15,563 nucleotides of DNA from Acidobacteriota bacterium (GTDB lineage Bacteria > Acidobacteriota > UBA4820 > DSQY01). The translations under genes and the position numbers were made by a program. Shown here one piece after another: positions 7,326 to 15,006 of the stretch. The notes beneath the pieces are model-generated. The model did not search any database. It saw only the letters and a list, made by a program, of their open reading frames with translations, and was not told the DNA's origin. The stretch covers positions 1-15,563 of the forward strand of contig JAEMPZ010000259.1 of the NCBI GenBank assembly GCA_022759065.1, given 5' to 3'. Position 1 is the first letter of the stretch. Every line of letters begins with the position of its first letter.

Positions 7326-8618
7326 TCAAGTTTGAAATACGCCGGTTTTGAGCGGCGGCACGTCGGGATTCAGGGCGGCTATGTCAAGCGCCCTGATCAA
7401 CGCTTCCCTTGTCCTGGCTGGCTCTATGATGGCGTCAATCCACAGCCGGGCGGCTCCGTACTTTGGGTCGGTCGCTTCCGTGTAACGCTGCCTTATTTCG
7501 AGAAGCGCCTGCTGCTTTTCATCTTCGGTGATGGTTTTGCCGTTTTTTCGAAGCTGCGAAAGCCGGATGTCCAGTAGCGTGTTTGCCGCCTGGTCGGCGC
7601 CCATGACGGCGTATTTAGCGGACGGCCAGGAGAAAAGGAATCGCGGGCTGTAGGCACGGCCACACATGGCGTAGTGGCCGGCGCCGAAGGAGCCGCCAAG
7701 AATGACGGATATTTTGGGAACTTCGGCGTTGGAAACGGCGTTGACCATCTTTGCTCCGGCCCTTATAATTCCCGCGTATTCGGCGTCCCTTCCCACCATG
7801 AAGCCGCTGACGTCGTGAAAAAAGAGAAGCGGTATTCTCTGCTGCGCGCAATCAAGGATGAAGCGGGCCGCCTTGTTGGCGCTTTCGACGTAAATGACCC
7901 CGCCTATTTCTACGGGTTTCCCCTTTTCCTTCATGTGGGTCTTCTGGTTGGCGACGACTCCAACCGACCAGCCGCCGATCCTGCAATAACCACAGACGAT
8001 GGTGCGGCCATACTCAGCGCGGTATTCCGTGAAGGCGCTCGCGTCCGCAACGCGCGCGATGATCTCGCGAACGTCGTACTGCCCCGAGGATGATTCGGGG
8101 AAAATGCCGTATATCTCGTCAGCCGAATAGACGGGCTCCTCCGGCGTTTCGCGGCGAAACGCCGGAGGCGGCGGTGGAGCGAGGTGAGATGCGACTTCCC
8201 GGATGCGCTCAATGCACGAGGCGTCATCCTTCTCTCTGAAGTCAACGGTTCCGGAAACCGCGGCGTGTACCGTGGCGCCGCCAAGCTCCTCGGAGCTGAT
8301 GGATTGGCCTATGGCCGCCTTAACAAGGGCCGGGCCTCCGAGGTAGAGCCCTGATCCATCCGTCATCAAAAGGGTGTCGCACATCACGGGGAGATAGGCG
8401 CCGCCCGCGACGCACGAGCCCATGATCGCTGCTATTTGGGGGACGCCCTGGGCGGAAAGGCGCGCGTTAAGGTAAAAGACGCGGCCGAAGTCGTCAATGT
8501 CTGGAAAGACCTCATCCTGGAGCGGGAGAAAAACTCCCGCCGAGTCCACCAGATACAGGACGGGCAGGTGGTTTTCCAGCGCGATCGTCTGGGCTCGTAT
8601 GACTTTTTTCGTCGTCAT
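7326..8618 (-). CDS. Acyl-CoA carboxylase carboxyltransferase subunit, C-terminal part (frameshifted)
   Basis: This 430-residue reading frame is the main body of a biotin-dependent acyl-CoA carboxylase beta (carboxyltransferase) subunit, most like methylcrotonyl-CoA carboxylase. Visible landmarks are VDSAGVFLPLQDEVFPD (24-40), the first oxyanion-hole stretch GSCVAGGAYLP (67-77), GGPALVKAAIG, EELGGATVH, and the second oxyanion-hole stretch GGSFGAGHYAMCGRAYSP (308-325). The first ATG overlaps the stop codon of the N-terminal frame as ATGA, but family alignment shows that this Met is internal: the preceding residues lie in the other frame. Adding one T to the five-T run at 8623-8627 (A on the plus strand) would join the frames into a normal protein of about 554 residues. 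No biotin carboxylase or biotin-carrier subunit is in the window. It is either a sequencing error, a real mutation, or two coupled polypeptides. Confidence 0.85.
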   Translation of the reverse strand: MTTKKVIRAQTIALENHLPVLYLVDSAGVFLPLQDEVFPDIDDFGRVFYLNARLSAQGVPQIAAIMGSCVAGGAYLPVMCDTLLMTDGSGLYLGGPALVKAAIGQSISSEELGGATVHAAVSGTVDFREKDDASCIERIREVASHLAPPPPPAFRRETPEEPVYSADEIYGIFPESSSGQYDVREIIARVADASAFTEYRAEYGRTIVCGYCRIGGWSVGVVANQKTHMKEKGKPVEIGGVIYVESANKAARFILDCAQQRIPLLFFHDVSGFMVGRDAEYAGIIRAGAKMVNAVSNAEVPKISVILGGSFGAGHYAMCGRAYSPRFLFSWPSAKYAVMGADQAANTLLDIRLSQLRKNGKTITEDEKQQALLEIRQRYTEATDPKYGAARLWIDAIIEPARTREALIRALDIAALNPDVPPLKTGVFQT

Positions 8619-8627
8619 CGGGAAAAA
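8615..8627 (-). other. Single-base frameshift site in carboxylase gene
   Basis: The N-terminal frame reads through TVKAGPF and then ends at TGA (8615-8617). The family sequence would continue as a second Phe, Pro and Met into the downstream frame. A run of five T residues (minus strand, 8623-8627) precedes the junction, and six would restore the frame. The stop and downstream ATG overlap as ATGA, the layout used for translational re-initiation. The zero-frame codons do not form a canonical X-XXY-YYZ slippery heptamer. Confidence 0.8.
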
Positions 8628-8989
8628 GGCCCGGCCTTCACGGTCGCGTCATTTGCTATGATCATAAAAAGGCGGCCCTGGATGAGCCCCGTCCCGGTGA
8701 TCACTCCGGCTGCTGGCGCTCCACCCCATTCCTGGTACATGTCGTGGGCCGCGAAGAGGCCGAGTTCTTGGAAAGAGTCCTCGGAGTCCAGCACCAACGC
8801 TATGCGTTCGCGCGCGGTCATCCTGCCTTTTTCATGCTGCTTCTTTATCGCCGGTTCGCCGCCCCCTTGTCGCAAGATGGCCTCAAGGTCGCGGATTCGC
8901 CGAACCATGTCAAGGTTGGCGTCCCGGTTTTTTTTGAAGTCGAGCGAATTTTTTCTTGCCGGGGCAATTGCGGTTTGGAGTTTAGTCAA
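8615..8989 (-). CDS. Acyl-CoA carboxylase carboxyltransferase subunit, N-terminal part (frameshifted)
   Basis: These 124 residues are the start of the same carboxyltransferase subunit. They include a helical lead-in, the KGRMTARERIALVLD motif typical of acyl-CoA carboxylase beta subunits, and the GVITGTGLIQGRLFMIIANDATVKAG segment of the first crotonase-like half (only short parts are quoted as markers). The last two or three residues before the stop are out of frame and meaningless if the frames are really continuous. Translation begins at TTG 8989 with a strong GGGAGGAGG ribosome site (8994-9002), and an extended -10 promoter lies just upstream. On its own this fragment lacks both oxyanion holes and could not be active, so function depends on joining with the downstream frame. 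Confidence 0.84.
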   Translation of the reverse strand: MTKLQTAIAPARKNSLDFKKNRDANLDMVRRIRDLEAILRQGGGEPAIKKQHEKGRMTARERIALVLDSEDSFQELGLFAAHDMYQEWGGAPAAGVITGTGLIQGRLFMIIANDATVKAGPFSR

Positions 8990-8993
8990 GGAG

Positions 8994-9017
8994 CCTCCTC
9001 CCGAAAGCAGTATTATA
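8994..9017 (-). promoter_or_regulatory. Extended -10 promoter and ribosome site for the carboxylase operon
   Basis: On the minus strand a perfect extended -10 element, TGCTATAAT, occupies 9012-9020 (the hexamer itself is 9012-9017). No good -35 box is seen at the usual distance, as is common for extended -10 promoters. The GGGAGGAGG ribosome site at 8994-9002 follows at once, so the leader would be only about 16 bases. It probably starts transcription of the carboxylase-hydratase genes and perhaps of the genes behind them. Confidence 0.6.
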
Positions 9018-9097
9018 GCACCTTCGGCTCCCGGAGGGGTGCGGGGAATCCCGCTGCTTCAATAAAGGCCGCGGTTGATGATACGGAGCGATTTGGA

Positions 9098-9139
9098 AGT
9101 CCGGCCCGGGCGGGGGCCGCGTAATGATGGCCCCGGACT
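9098..9139. terminator. GC-rich stem-loop after the HU gene
   Basis: An inverted repeat, AGTCCGG (9098-9104) and CCGGACT (9133-9139), begins directly at the HU stop codon. A competing inner stem GGGGCC/GGCCCC is also possible. On the minus strand, the direction of HU transcription, no T tract follows. On the plus strand it is followed by TTTTTT, which is only the complement of two lysine codons of HU. It most likely ends or stabilises the HU message, but it is not a textbook terminator in that direction. Confidence 0.45.
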
Positions 9140-9428
9140 ATTTTTTCCTGAGCGCCTGTTTCAGCGATTTAGCGGGCTTGAAGGCCGGGTAGATCCTGTC
9201 CGCCACTTTCACGGACTCGCCTGTCTTCGGGTTGCGCGCCTTGCGGGCCTTGCGCACGCGAATGTGAAAAGTGCCGAAGCCGGAGATAATAACATTCTCT
9301 CCATTTTTCAAGCTGGTGGAAATCAACCCCTTGCCGGGACGCGCGAGCGCGTCAATGACCGCGCGGACGTCCTTCTTCTGAACTCCCGTCACTTCTGCAA
9401 GCTTCTCAATCAACTCGGTCTTGGTCAT
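9138..9428 (-). CDS. HU/IHF-family DNA-binding protein
   Basis: A 96-residue histone-like protein that forms dimers, bends DNA and compacts the nucleoid. The sequence shows the two N-terminal helices (TKTELIEKLAEVTGV and a second from about 19), the VIISGFGTF beta strand (46-54) and the DNA-gripping arm with the HU signature RKARNPKTGE (62-71), including the intercalating Pro67. The C-terminal AFKPAKSLKQAL (82-93) closes the fold. Residues 29-40 (ARPGKGLISTSL) are a little unusual compared with standard HU, where this is a smooth helix and turn. The start is ATG 9428 with a GGGAGGT ribosome site five bases upstream. It is a stand-alone gene with its own strong promoter, placed behind rel. Confidence 0.95.
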   Translation of the reverse strand: MTKTELIEKLAEVTGVQKKDVRAVIDALARPGKGLISTSLKNGENVIISGFGTFHIRVRKARKARNPKTGESVKVADRIYPAFKPAKSLKQALRKK

Positions 9429-9453
9429 GCCGCACCTCCCTCGATCGCACCGG

Positions 9454-9482
9454 AGTATAGTGCATTACCTTGCCATCGTCAA
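9454..9482 (-). promoter_or_regulatory. Sigma-70 promoter of the HU gene
   Basis: On the minus strand a -35 box TTGACG (9477-9482) and a -10 box TATACT (9454-9459) are separated by exactly 17 bases. Each matches consensus at five of six positions. The promoter begins right behind the rel stop codon and sits about 25 bases before the HU start codon, giving a short leader with the GGGAGGT ribosome site at 9434-9440. This indicates strong housekeeping expression independent of rel. Confidence 0.8.
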
Positions 9483-9486
9483 GGCT

Positions 9487-11631
9487 TCACCTTATGTCGC
9501 GCCGGACTTCGATGACGCCGGCGAGGCGGGATAACTGGCGCAGGATCTGGCTGAGGTGGGCTTTATCCCTGACCGCCAGGACGAGCTTTATCCGCCCTTC
9601 GCCGCCCCCCGTGAGCACCCCCTCGATGTGTCTGATGCCCGCCTTGTGGTCGGACACGACTTTGGTCACCGAGGCGACCATCCCCGAGCGGTCTTCAGTG
9701 TGGAGAGTTACTGGAACGTCGTGAAGCGCCGGGGCGTTCTCTGAAACCGGTTCCCAAGCGACCTCGAGTATCCGGTCAGGGTTATAGGAGAGCCTCTGTA
9801 GGTTCTTGCAGGTGGCCCTGTGAACGACCAGCCCTTTCCCGCGGCTGATGAAGCCGACTATTTCATCGCCGCGTATCGGCTTGCAGCACTTGGCCAGCGT
9901 GGTCAATAGGTCGCTCGCGCCCCTGACGATTATCGGCGCGCCCTTTGAGGGCTCCATGTGAGCTTCAACAAGCGCCGCCGGTATTGTCTCCTGATCGGCA
10001 ACGAGGCGCCGGGCGATCGTCCGCGCGGCCACCTTTCCGTAGCCTATTTCGGCGTAAAGGACGTCCAGGTCGGCCAAGGCGAGTTTCTTCAAGAGATCCG
10101 CGACGCGTCCTGCTTCCTGCGCCTCTTTTAAGTGGACTTTGAGCCTGCGGCATTCGCGATCCAATGAAGCCTTGCCAATCTCTATGGCGCGCAATTTCTC
10201 TTGCTGGTTGAGCCATCCCTTTATTTTGCTTATCGCGCGGCTCGTCACGACACAGTCCAGCCAGTCTCGGGAGGGCTTGCCGCCGGGGCTTGTCACGATT
10301 TCAACCCGGTCGCCGCTGTTAAGTTTGGTCTTCAGCGGGACCAACTTGCCGTTTATCTTGGCGCCCGTGCACTTGTGGCCGATCTCCGTATGAACGGCGT
10401 AGGCAAAATCAATCGGAGTGGCCCCGTGAGGGAACGACATCACCGTGCCTTTGGGCGTGAAGACGTACACCTCTTTAGGGAAGAGGTTCACGCGGAGGTT
10501 TTGGACAAATTCCGCCGAGTCCTGGCTTCCCTGGCGGATCTCATCAAGCTGCCGCAGCCAGGCGATCGTCGCCTCTTCGTCCTCTTTTGTCAGGCGCCCT
10601 TCCTTGTATTTCCAGTGGGCCGCTATGCCGTTCTCAGCTTCAGCGTGCATCTGCCACGTGCGGATTTGAATTTCAAATGGCTGGCCGTTTGAACCTACGA
10701 CCGAAGTATGGAGCGAGCGGTAGTGATTATCCTTGGGGATGGCGATGAAATCCTTGAAGCGCCCCGGGATCGGCTTCCAGAGCGTGTGGATGCCGCCAAG
10801 CACGGCGTAGCAATCTCTGACCTCCTCGACCAGAATCCTGAAGGCCATGTAGTCGTAGACCTGTTCCACGGCAATCGCCTGGCGCTGGAGCTTCTGAAAT
10901 ATGCTGTAAAGGTGCTTCGTTCTCCCGCGCACCTCCCCTTTGACTTGAAGCTCCGCCAGTATTTTCTCCAGGGTGGCCCTCGTCTCCTCCAGAAACCCTT
11001 CGCTGTAGGTTCTCTTGGCCGAGAGTGCGCTCGTAAGCCGGGCGTAATCCTCGGGGAAACCGTAGCGAAAGGAGAGATCTTCAAGTTCGGTCTTCATTTT
11101 GCCGAGGCCCAGGCGGTATGCTATGGGCGCGTAAATCTCAAGCGTCTCCTTGGCTTTGGCCGGGCGCTTCTCTTGCGGAAGCGCGTCCATGGTTCTTAGG
11201 TTGTGCAGGCGGTCGGCCAGTTTTACGAGGATTACCCTGATGTCATCCACCATGGCGAGTATGACCTTGCGAAGCGTCGCCCATTCGTTTCGCTCGCCGC
11301 CGGGAAGCTTTTCCTCGATCTTGGTCAGGCCTTCGACGATGTGCGCCACTTCATCGCCGAAGCGCTTTTTGATTTCCGAGAGGCTGACCGAGTGGTTGTC
11401 TTCGACCACGTCGTGAAGAAGGCCCGCCACGAGGGCCACGTCGTCCGCCTTCAGTTCGGCCAGGATGTCGGCCACGGCGATGGGATGAACCAGGTATGGT
11501 TCGCCGGAGTATCTAGTCTGCCCCTCGTGGGCCATGGCTGAAAAAAGGTAGGCGCGTTGAAGCAGCTTGTCGTCAGAGGAAGGGTTGTAAAGCTTGACCT
11601 TCTCTATGACGTGGTCTATTCGCGGCAGCAT
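9487..11631 (-). CDS. rel: Bifunctional (p)ppGpp synthetase/hydrolase, Rel/SpoT family
   Basis: A 714-residue stringent-response enzyme that makes and degrades (p)ppGpp. The HD hydrolase domain (about 25-175) is intact, with His49, HDVVED (73-78) and Asp140 in ADRLHNLR. The synthetase domain (about 230-345) has GRTKHLYSIFQKL (236-248), Asp260 and EIQIRT (320-325). A TGS domain (about 384-446) holds the conserved HTEIGHKCTGAKING stretch. A conserved cysteine region (KCCKP, 581-585; Cys608) and an ACT domain (about 637-714) complete the long Rel layout. Both activities should therefore be present, unlike synthetase-only RelA. I placed the start at ATG 11631 because family members begin just before RIDHVIEKV and a GGAGAGG site precedes it. 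A longer start at ATG 11706 also has a good GAGGAAGG site and would add 25 unmatched residues. Confidence 0.95.
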   Translation of the reverse strand: MLPRIDHVIEKVKLYNPSSDDKLLQRAYLFSAMAHEGQTRYSGEPYLVHPIAVADILAELKADDVALVAGLLHDVVEDNHSVSLSEIKKRFGDEVAHIVEGLTKIEEKLPGGERNEWATLRKVILAMVDDIRVILVKLADRLHNLRTMDALPQEKRPAKAKETLEIYAPIAYRLGLGKMKTELEDLSFRYGFPEDYARLTSALSAKRTYSEGFLEETRATLEKILAELQVKGEVRGRTKHLYSIFQKLQRQAIAVEQVYDYMAFRILVEEVRDCYAVLGGIHTLWKPIPGRFKDFIAIPKDNHYRSLHTSVVGSNGQPFEIQIRTWQMHAEAENGIAAHWKYKEGRLTKEDEEATIAWLRQLDEIRQGSQDSAEFVQNLRVNLFPKEVYVFTPKGTVMSFPHGATPIDFAYAVHTEIGHKCTGAKINGKLVPLKTKLNSGDRVEIVTSPGGKPSRDWLDCVVTSRAISKIKGWLNQQEKLRAIEIGKASLDRECRRLKVHLKEAQEAGRVADLLKKLALADLDVLYAEIGYGKVAARTIARRLVADQETIPAALVEAHMEPSKGAPIIVRGASDLLTTLAKCCKPIRGDEIVGFISRGKGLVVHRATCKNLQRLSYNPDRILEVAWEPVSENAPALHDVPVTLHTEDRSGMVASVTKVVSDHKAGIRHIEGVLTGGGEGRIKLVLAVRDKAHLSQILRQLSRLAGVIEVRRDIR

Positions 11632-11655
11632 GAGCCGGCCTCTCCATGGTCTTAT

Positions 11656-11684
11656 AGCATAAGCGTTTTCCCGCTTGGCGGCAA
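11656..11684 (-). promoter_or_regulatory. Candidate promoter of rel
   Basis: On the minus strand TTGCCG (11679-11684) and TATGCT (11656-11661) are spaced by 17 bases, each matching consensus at four of six positions. An overlapping alternative -10, TGCTATAAG, lies a few bases further on. It fits translation from ATG 11631; if the longer start at 11706 is used this promoter would be internal. Confidence 0.45.
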
Positions 11685-11699
11685 GGGCGGGCCAAATCG

Positions 11700-11748
11700 T
11701 TGACATGGTGCCTTCCTCTTCGTATAGTGTATGCGTTGGGTTAGGAGG
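11700..11748 (+). promoter_or_regulatory. Sigma-70 promoter and ribosome site of the chemoreceptor gene
   Basis: A perfect TTGACA (11700-11705), a 17-base spacer and TATAGT (11723-11728) form a strong sigma-70-type promoter. A consensus AGGAGG ribosome site follows at 11743-11748, five bases before the TTG start codon. The strength is notable, since chemoreceptor genes in many bacteria use the flagellar sigma-28 promoter instead. It points away from the rel promoter in a shared region of about 120 bases. Confidence 0.82.
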
Positions 11749-11753
11749 TCGCC

Positions 11754-14700
11754 TTGAATACGCGGATCTTGGTGAGGGGATTGCTCGCGACGGCCGGCTG
11801 GTTCGTCCTCAGCCTACTCTTTGGGCTGGTGCTGCTTCCAGGCGAAGCGCGCGGCGCGAAGCTCTGGAGCTATCTGGCTATTTTGTCGGTCATCTTCGGT
11901 TTTGGCGCCGCGTGGTACGCCGAAAATCTTAGGCGCGGGTACCGAAAAAGGCTCGACCGCGTGATGTCGGCGATGGTGGCTGGCAACCTGGCGGCCGGAG
12001 TGGACCAGGAACAGTCGGGCCTCCAGGCTGATTTCCCCGTATTGCCGAGGCTTTTGAGGACCTTCAGGAACCTGATAGCCTATCTCCAGGGGACGAGCCA
12101 CAACGTCTCAGAGGTGTCCGTTACTCTCGCGAAGAAAACCCGCCAGCTAAGCGCCGACGCCAACGAACAGGTCTCTTCGGTCGAGAAGGCAAACGCCTCC
12201 ATCAAGCAGCTGGATCGCGAGATCGGCACCGTTGTCGAGCAGATGGACTCACTCTCCGGGTTTACAGAGCAGACGAGCTCATCCATCCTGCAAATGCGCA
12301 GCTCAATACAGGAAGTGGTTGAAGCCTCGCAGCACCTTGCTGAATTCGTTGACGAAATCGCCGCGAGCATGACCGAGATGGCCCGCTCCATCGAGGAGGT
12401 GGCCTCCCATTCTGACGGCCTTTCATCTTTCGCCATAGAAAACGCCTCCGCCATGGTTGAAATGGATGCCACGACAAGCCAGATTGCTGAAAACATCAAG
12501 GAGACGGAGGCGCTTTCAGGGCAGGTTGCCAGGGTGGCGCAAGAGGGTGGAAACACAGTCAAAGATACCGTCGGGGGACTGGAGAAGATACAAGAAGCCG
12601 TCGAGGGCACGGTCAAGGCCATTGAATCCCTGGGTTCCCGGTCGCAGGAGATCGGCAAGATATTGAAGGTGATCCGAGACATAGCCGACCAGACCAACCT
12701 GCTCTCCCTTAACGCCGCGATAATCGCCGCGCAGGCTGGGGAGCACGGGAAAGGCTTCGCGGTCGTGGCCGAGGAGATACGGGAGCTCGCTGAACGCACG
12801 GCGGCTTCCACGGCGGAGGTCAGCGAGATCGTCAACGCCATCCAGAAAGAGGCCACGGCCGCGGTGCGCGTTACCAGGGAAGGCATGGACCGGGTTCAGG
12901 AAGGAATGGCGCTTGGGAAGGCATCCGAGGAGAGCCTGCAAAGGATCCGAGAGGCGATCGGGCTGGCAGCGACCAGCATCAGCCACATAGTCAGGGCGGC
13001 GGCCGAGCAGTCCAAGAGCTCGCGCCAAGTCACTGAGGCAATCGAGGAGATGACAAAGCGGGTCGAACGGATCTCCGTGGCCACCCGCGAACAGGCAAAC
13101 ACCAGCCAGATGATTTTAAAGAAAACGATGACGATGAAGGAACTGACCCAGGCGGTGCAACAGGCCGCGACGGATGAATCCGCCGGCAGCGATACGATCA
13201 GCCGCGGGATGGAAAGGGTTAGATCTTCAGTGGAAACAAGCCACCAGGCGCTTCTAGGCATGTCAAAGGCCAGCCAGCGCATGGTGGAGGCGGTGCAGGT
13301 GATATCGGGCGCGAGCATGCAGACCCACGGCAGCGCGCGCGATCTCGCTTCCGCCGCCTCCCTTTTGAGGCAGGAATCGCTTCTCCTGGCCGAAAGGCTT
13401 GGAGGATTTGTCCTCCCCGCGCCGAACCGGGGCGGACAGCTAACGATTGGCTTAGTGGCATACAACTACAACCTCGACCCGGCTTTTGCCAATAACGTCA
13501 GGGACGGCCAGCTTTGCCACGCCTGGGGGGAAGGGCTTTTGAAATTCGGCGACGACACGCGGCTGCTTGCGGGATTGGCTGAATCGTGGGAGGTCAACTC
13601 GGAAGGGACGCTCTACACTTTCCACCTTAGAAAGAATGCCGTTTTTCACAACAACAGGCCGGTCACGGCGCAGGACGTGCTTTTCTCGTGGCACAGGTCC
13701 TTAAGCCCCAGGTTGACCGGAAGCTCGCAGTGGTTCCTTTCCGCGGCTGAAGGCGCGCTGGAGTACATGGAGGGAAGCGCCCAGAAGATCACAGGCCTCA
13801 AGGCGCCGGACGACCGGACGGTTTCGGTCAAGCTGAAGGAGCCGGTCGCCTTTTTCCTTTACATGCTGACGACGCCGGAGGCGTTCATTCTTCCGAGGGA
13901 AGCAGTGGATGAACAGACCCTGCAGATCACGCAATACATCGGCTGCGGGGTTTATAAAGTGGCCGAAACCTCGAGGGAAAAGGTCACTCTCACGCGCTTT
14001 AACGGCTACTATGACCAGTCCGTGGGCTTTGCCGACCGGGTCATTTTCGACTACGGCTCCGCGTCGGAAGGAGAAGTGCTTGAGGGCCTGCGAGAAGGCA
14101 GGCTCCACGTCGCCCTCTCGCTCTCCAACGAGGCTCTTGAGGATTTGCTCCAGGACCCTGCTTGGGAAAGCAACACCGAGTCTACGGTGCTGCTCAACAC
14201 GCAAATCGTCGCCGTCAGAAACGACATGGCGCCTGGCAACATCAAGGAGTTCAGGCAGGCGCTCAATTACGCCGTGGACCGCCAGGGGCTGCTTTCCGGT
14301 TATGCCCACTCCAGGGTGACGCCCGCAAGGGGGATATTGCCCCCAGGGATGCTTGGATACCGTTCCGACAGGCAGGGTTACGCCTATGATCCCGATAAGG
14401 CCAAGTGGCTCTTGGGCCGCGCCGGTTTCCAGGGAGGCCTTGACCTGGCCATCCAGGTTGACACGAGCCGCCAGTCGCAATACCAGGAGTTTCAAAAGCT
14501 CGTCACCATGTTCGGCGACGTGGGCGTGAGGATCAAATTGGAACCCTTGAGCCACGAAGCCTTTGAAGCCAGAAGGCGCCAGTCTGGCCGGCCGTTATTG
14601 TACTCGACCGGGTGGTATGCCGATTTCCCCGACCCGGACAATTTCTTCTACGTGCTCTTCCACCGCAAGGGGGGCGACGCGCTGGACCTGCGCTACTCCA

Positions 14701-14945
14701 ACCCGCAGCTCGATGAGATTATTGAAAAGGCCCGGCGCTCGCTCGACATGGACGAGAGGACCGAACTTTACCACCAGGCCGAGGACATCGTAGTCGAGGA
14801 AGCGCCCTGCGTCTTTTTATACCACAACTGGGGACGCGTCCCATTCAGGCCGGAAGTGATGGGCATGAAGCTCTCCCTCACGCCGCCACTTTTAAGGCCA
14901 GAGCACGTATGGCTCGCCGGCGCGGGGAAAGAGGGTAAAGGGTGA
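11754..14945 (+). CDS. Chemoreceptor fused to a family-5 solute-binding domain
   Basis: A 1063-residue fusion. Membrane helices are at about 8-28 and 38-56, joined by a loop of some ten residues, so there is no periplasmic sensor. A HAMP-like segment (about 60-112, with [10 protein letters not shown]) leads into a methyl-accepting chemotaxis signalling coiled coil (about 115-550). Its hairpin tip is [18 protein letters not shown] (313-330). Residues 560-1055 form a complete peptide/nickel-type extracytoplasmic binding fold (SBP_bac_5). It begins [19 protein letters not shown] and includes LAESWEV (607-613), [25 protein letters not shown] (quoted in part as [12 protein letters not shown]), and [13 protein letters not shown] (953-965). 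Positive residues before helix 1 and after helix 2 predict both ends inside the cell, so the binding domain should be cytoplasmic. SgrR, a regulator with a cytoplasmic family-5 domain, is a precedent. No frame break joins the halves. Start is TTG 11754 with AGGAGG. Likely output is CheA/CheW signalling in response to an internal solute. Confidence 0.93.
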   Translation: MNTRILVRGLLATAGWFVLSLLFGLVLLPGEARGAKLWSYLAILSVIFGFGAAWYAENLRRGYRKRLDRVMSAMVAGNLAAGVDQEQSGLQADFPVLPRLLRTFRNLIAYLQGTSHNVSEVSVTLAKKTRQLSADANEQVSSVEKANASIKQLDREIGTVVEQMDSLSGFTEQTSSSILQMRSSIQEVVEASQHLAEFVDEIAASMTEMARSIEEVASHSDGLSSFAIENASAMVEMDATTSQIAENIKETEALSGQVARVAQEGGNTVKDTVGGLEKIQEAVEGTVKAIESLGSRSQEIGKILKVIRDIADQTNLLSLNAAIIAAQAGEHGKGFAVVAEEIRELAERTAASTAEVSEIVNAIQKEATAAVRVTREGMDRVQEGMALGKASEESLQRIREAIGLAATSISHIVRAAAEQSKSSRQVTEAIEEMTKRVERISVATREQANTSQMILKKTMTMKELTQAVQQAATDESAGSDTISRGMERVRSSVETSHQALLGMSKASQRMVEAVQVISGASMQTHGSARDLASAASLLRQESLLLAERLGGFVLPAPNRGGQLTIGLVAYNYNLDPAFANNVRDGQLCHAWGEGLLKFGDDTRLLAGLAESWEVNSEGTLYTFHLRKNAVFHNNRPVTAQDVLFSWHRSLSPRLTGSSQWFLSAAEGALEYMEGSAQKITGLKAPDDRTVSVKLKEPVAFFLYMLTTPEAFILPREAVDEQTLQITQYIGCGVYKVAETSREKVTLTRFNGYYDQSVGFADRVIFDYGSASEGEVLEGLREGRLHVALSLSNEALEDLLQDPAWESNTESTVLLNTQIVAVRNDMAPGNIKEFRQALNYAVDRQGLLSGYAHSRVTPARGILPPGMLGYRSDRQGYAYDPDKAKWLLGRAGFQGGLDLAIQVDTSRQSQYQEFQKLVTMFGDVGVRIKLEPLSHEAFEARRRQSGRPLLYSTGWYADFPDPDNFFYVLFHRKGGDALDLRYSNPQLDEIIEKARRSLDMDERTELYHQAEDIVVEEAPCVFLYHNWGRVPFRPEVMGMKLSLTPPLLRPEHVWLAGAGKEGKG

Positions 14946-15006
14946 AGGGTGGGCGTTAGAAGTTAGACGTGGAGAGTTATGAGTTAAGAGTTAGGAGTTA
15001 TGAGTT
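14930..15006 (+). repeat. Degenerate heptamer tandem array over the chemoreceptor stop codon
   Basis: Eleven 7-base units run in unbroken phase. The first three have the core GGGT (14930-14950), the next three are transitional, and the last five have the core GAGTT (through 15006). The fifth base is G in all eleven units, and the last base is T in ten. The array includes the last residues (KEGKG) and TGA stop of the chemoreceptor gene. A further near-copy, GAGTTGA, ends at 15008. Confidence 0.7.

Noticed and set aside
8604..8609. Six-T run near the carboxylase frameshift as the possible error site
   Set aside because: Translation around it (two Lys codons) matches the family in frame; the break lies upstream, at the five-base run 8623-8627.
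9023..9042. Stem of CCTTCGG with CCGGAGG before the carboxylase promoter, considered as a riboswitch or terminator
   Set aside because: It lies upstream of the -10 box, so it is not in the carboxylase message, and no T tract follows it in the HU direction.
12080..12886. Minus-strand open frame of 268 codons rich in Ser and Ala
   Set aside because: It is the antisense image of the chemoreceptor coiled coil.
13701..14555. Minus-strand open frame of 284 codons
   Set aside because: It is antisense to the solute-binding domain and shows no recognisable motif.
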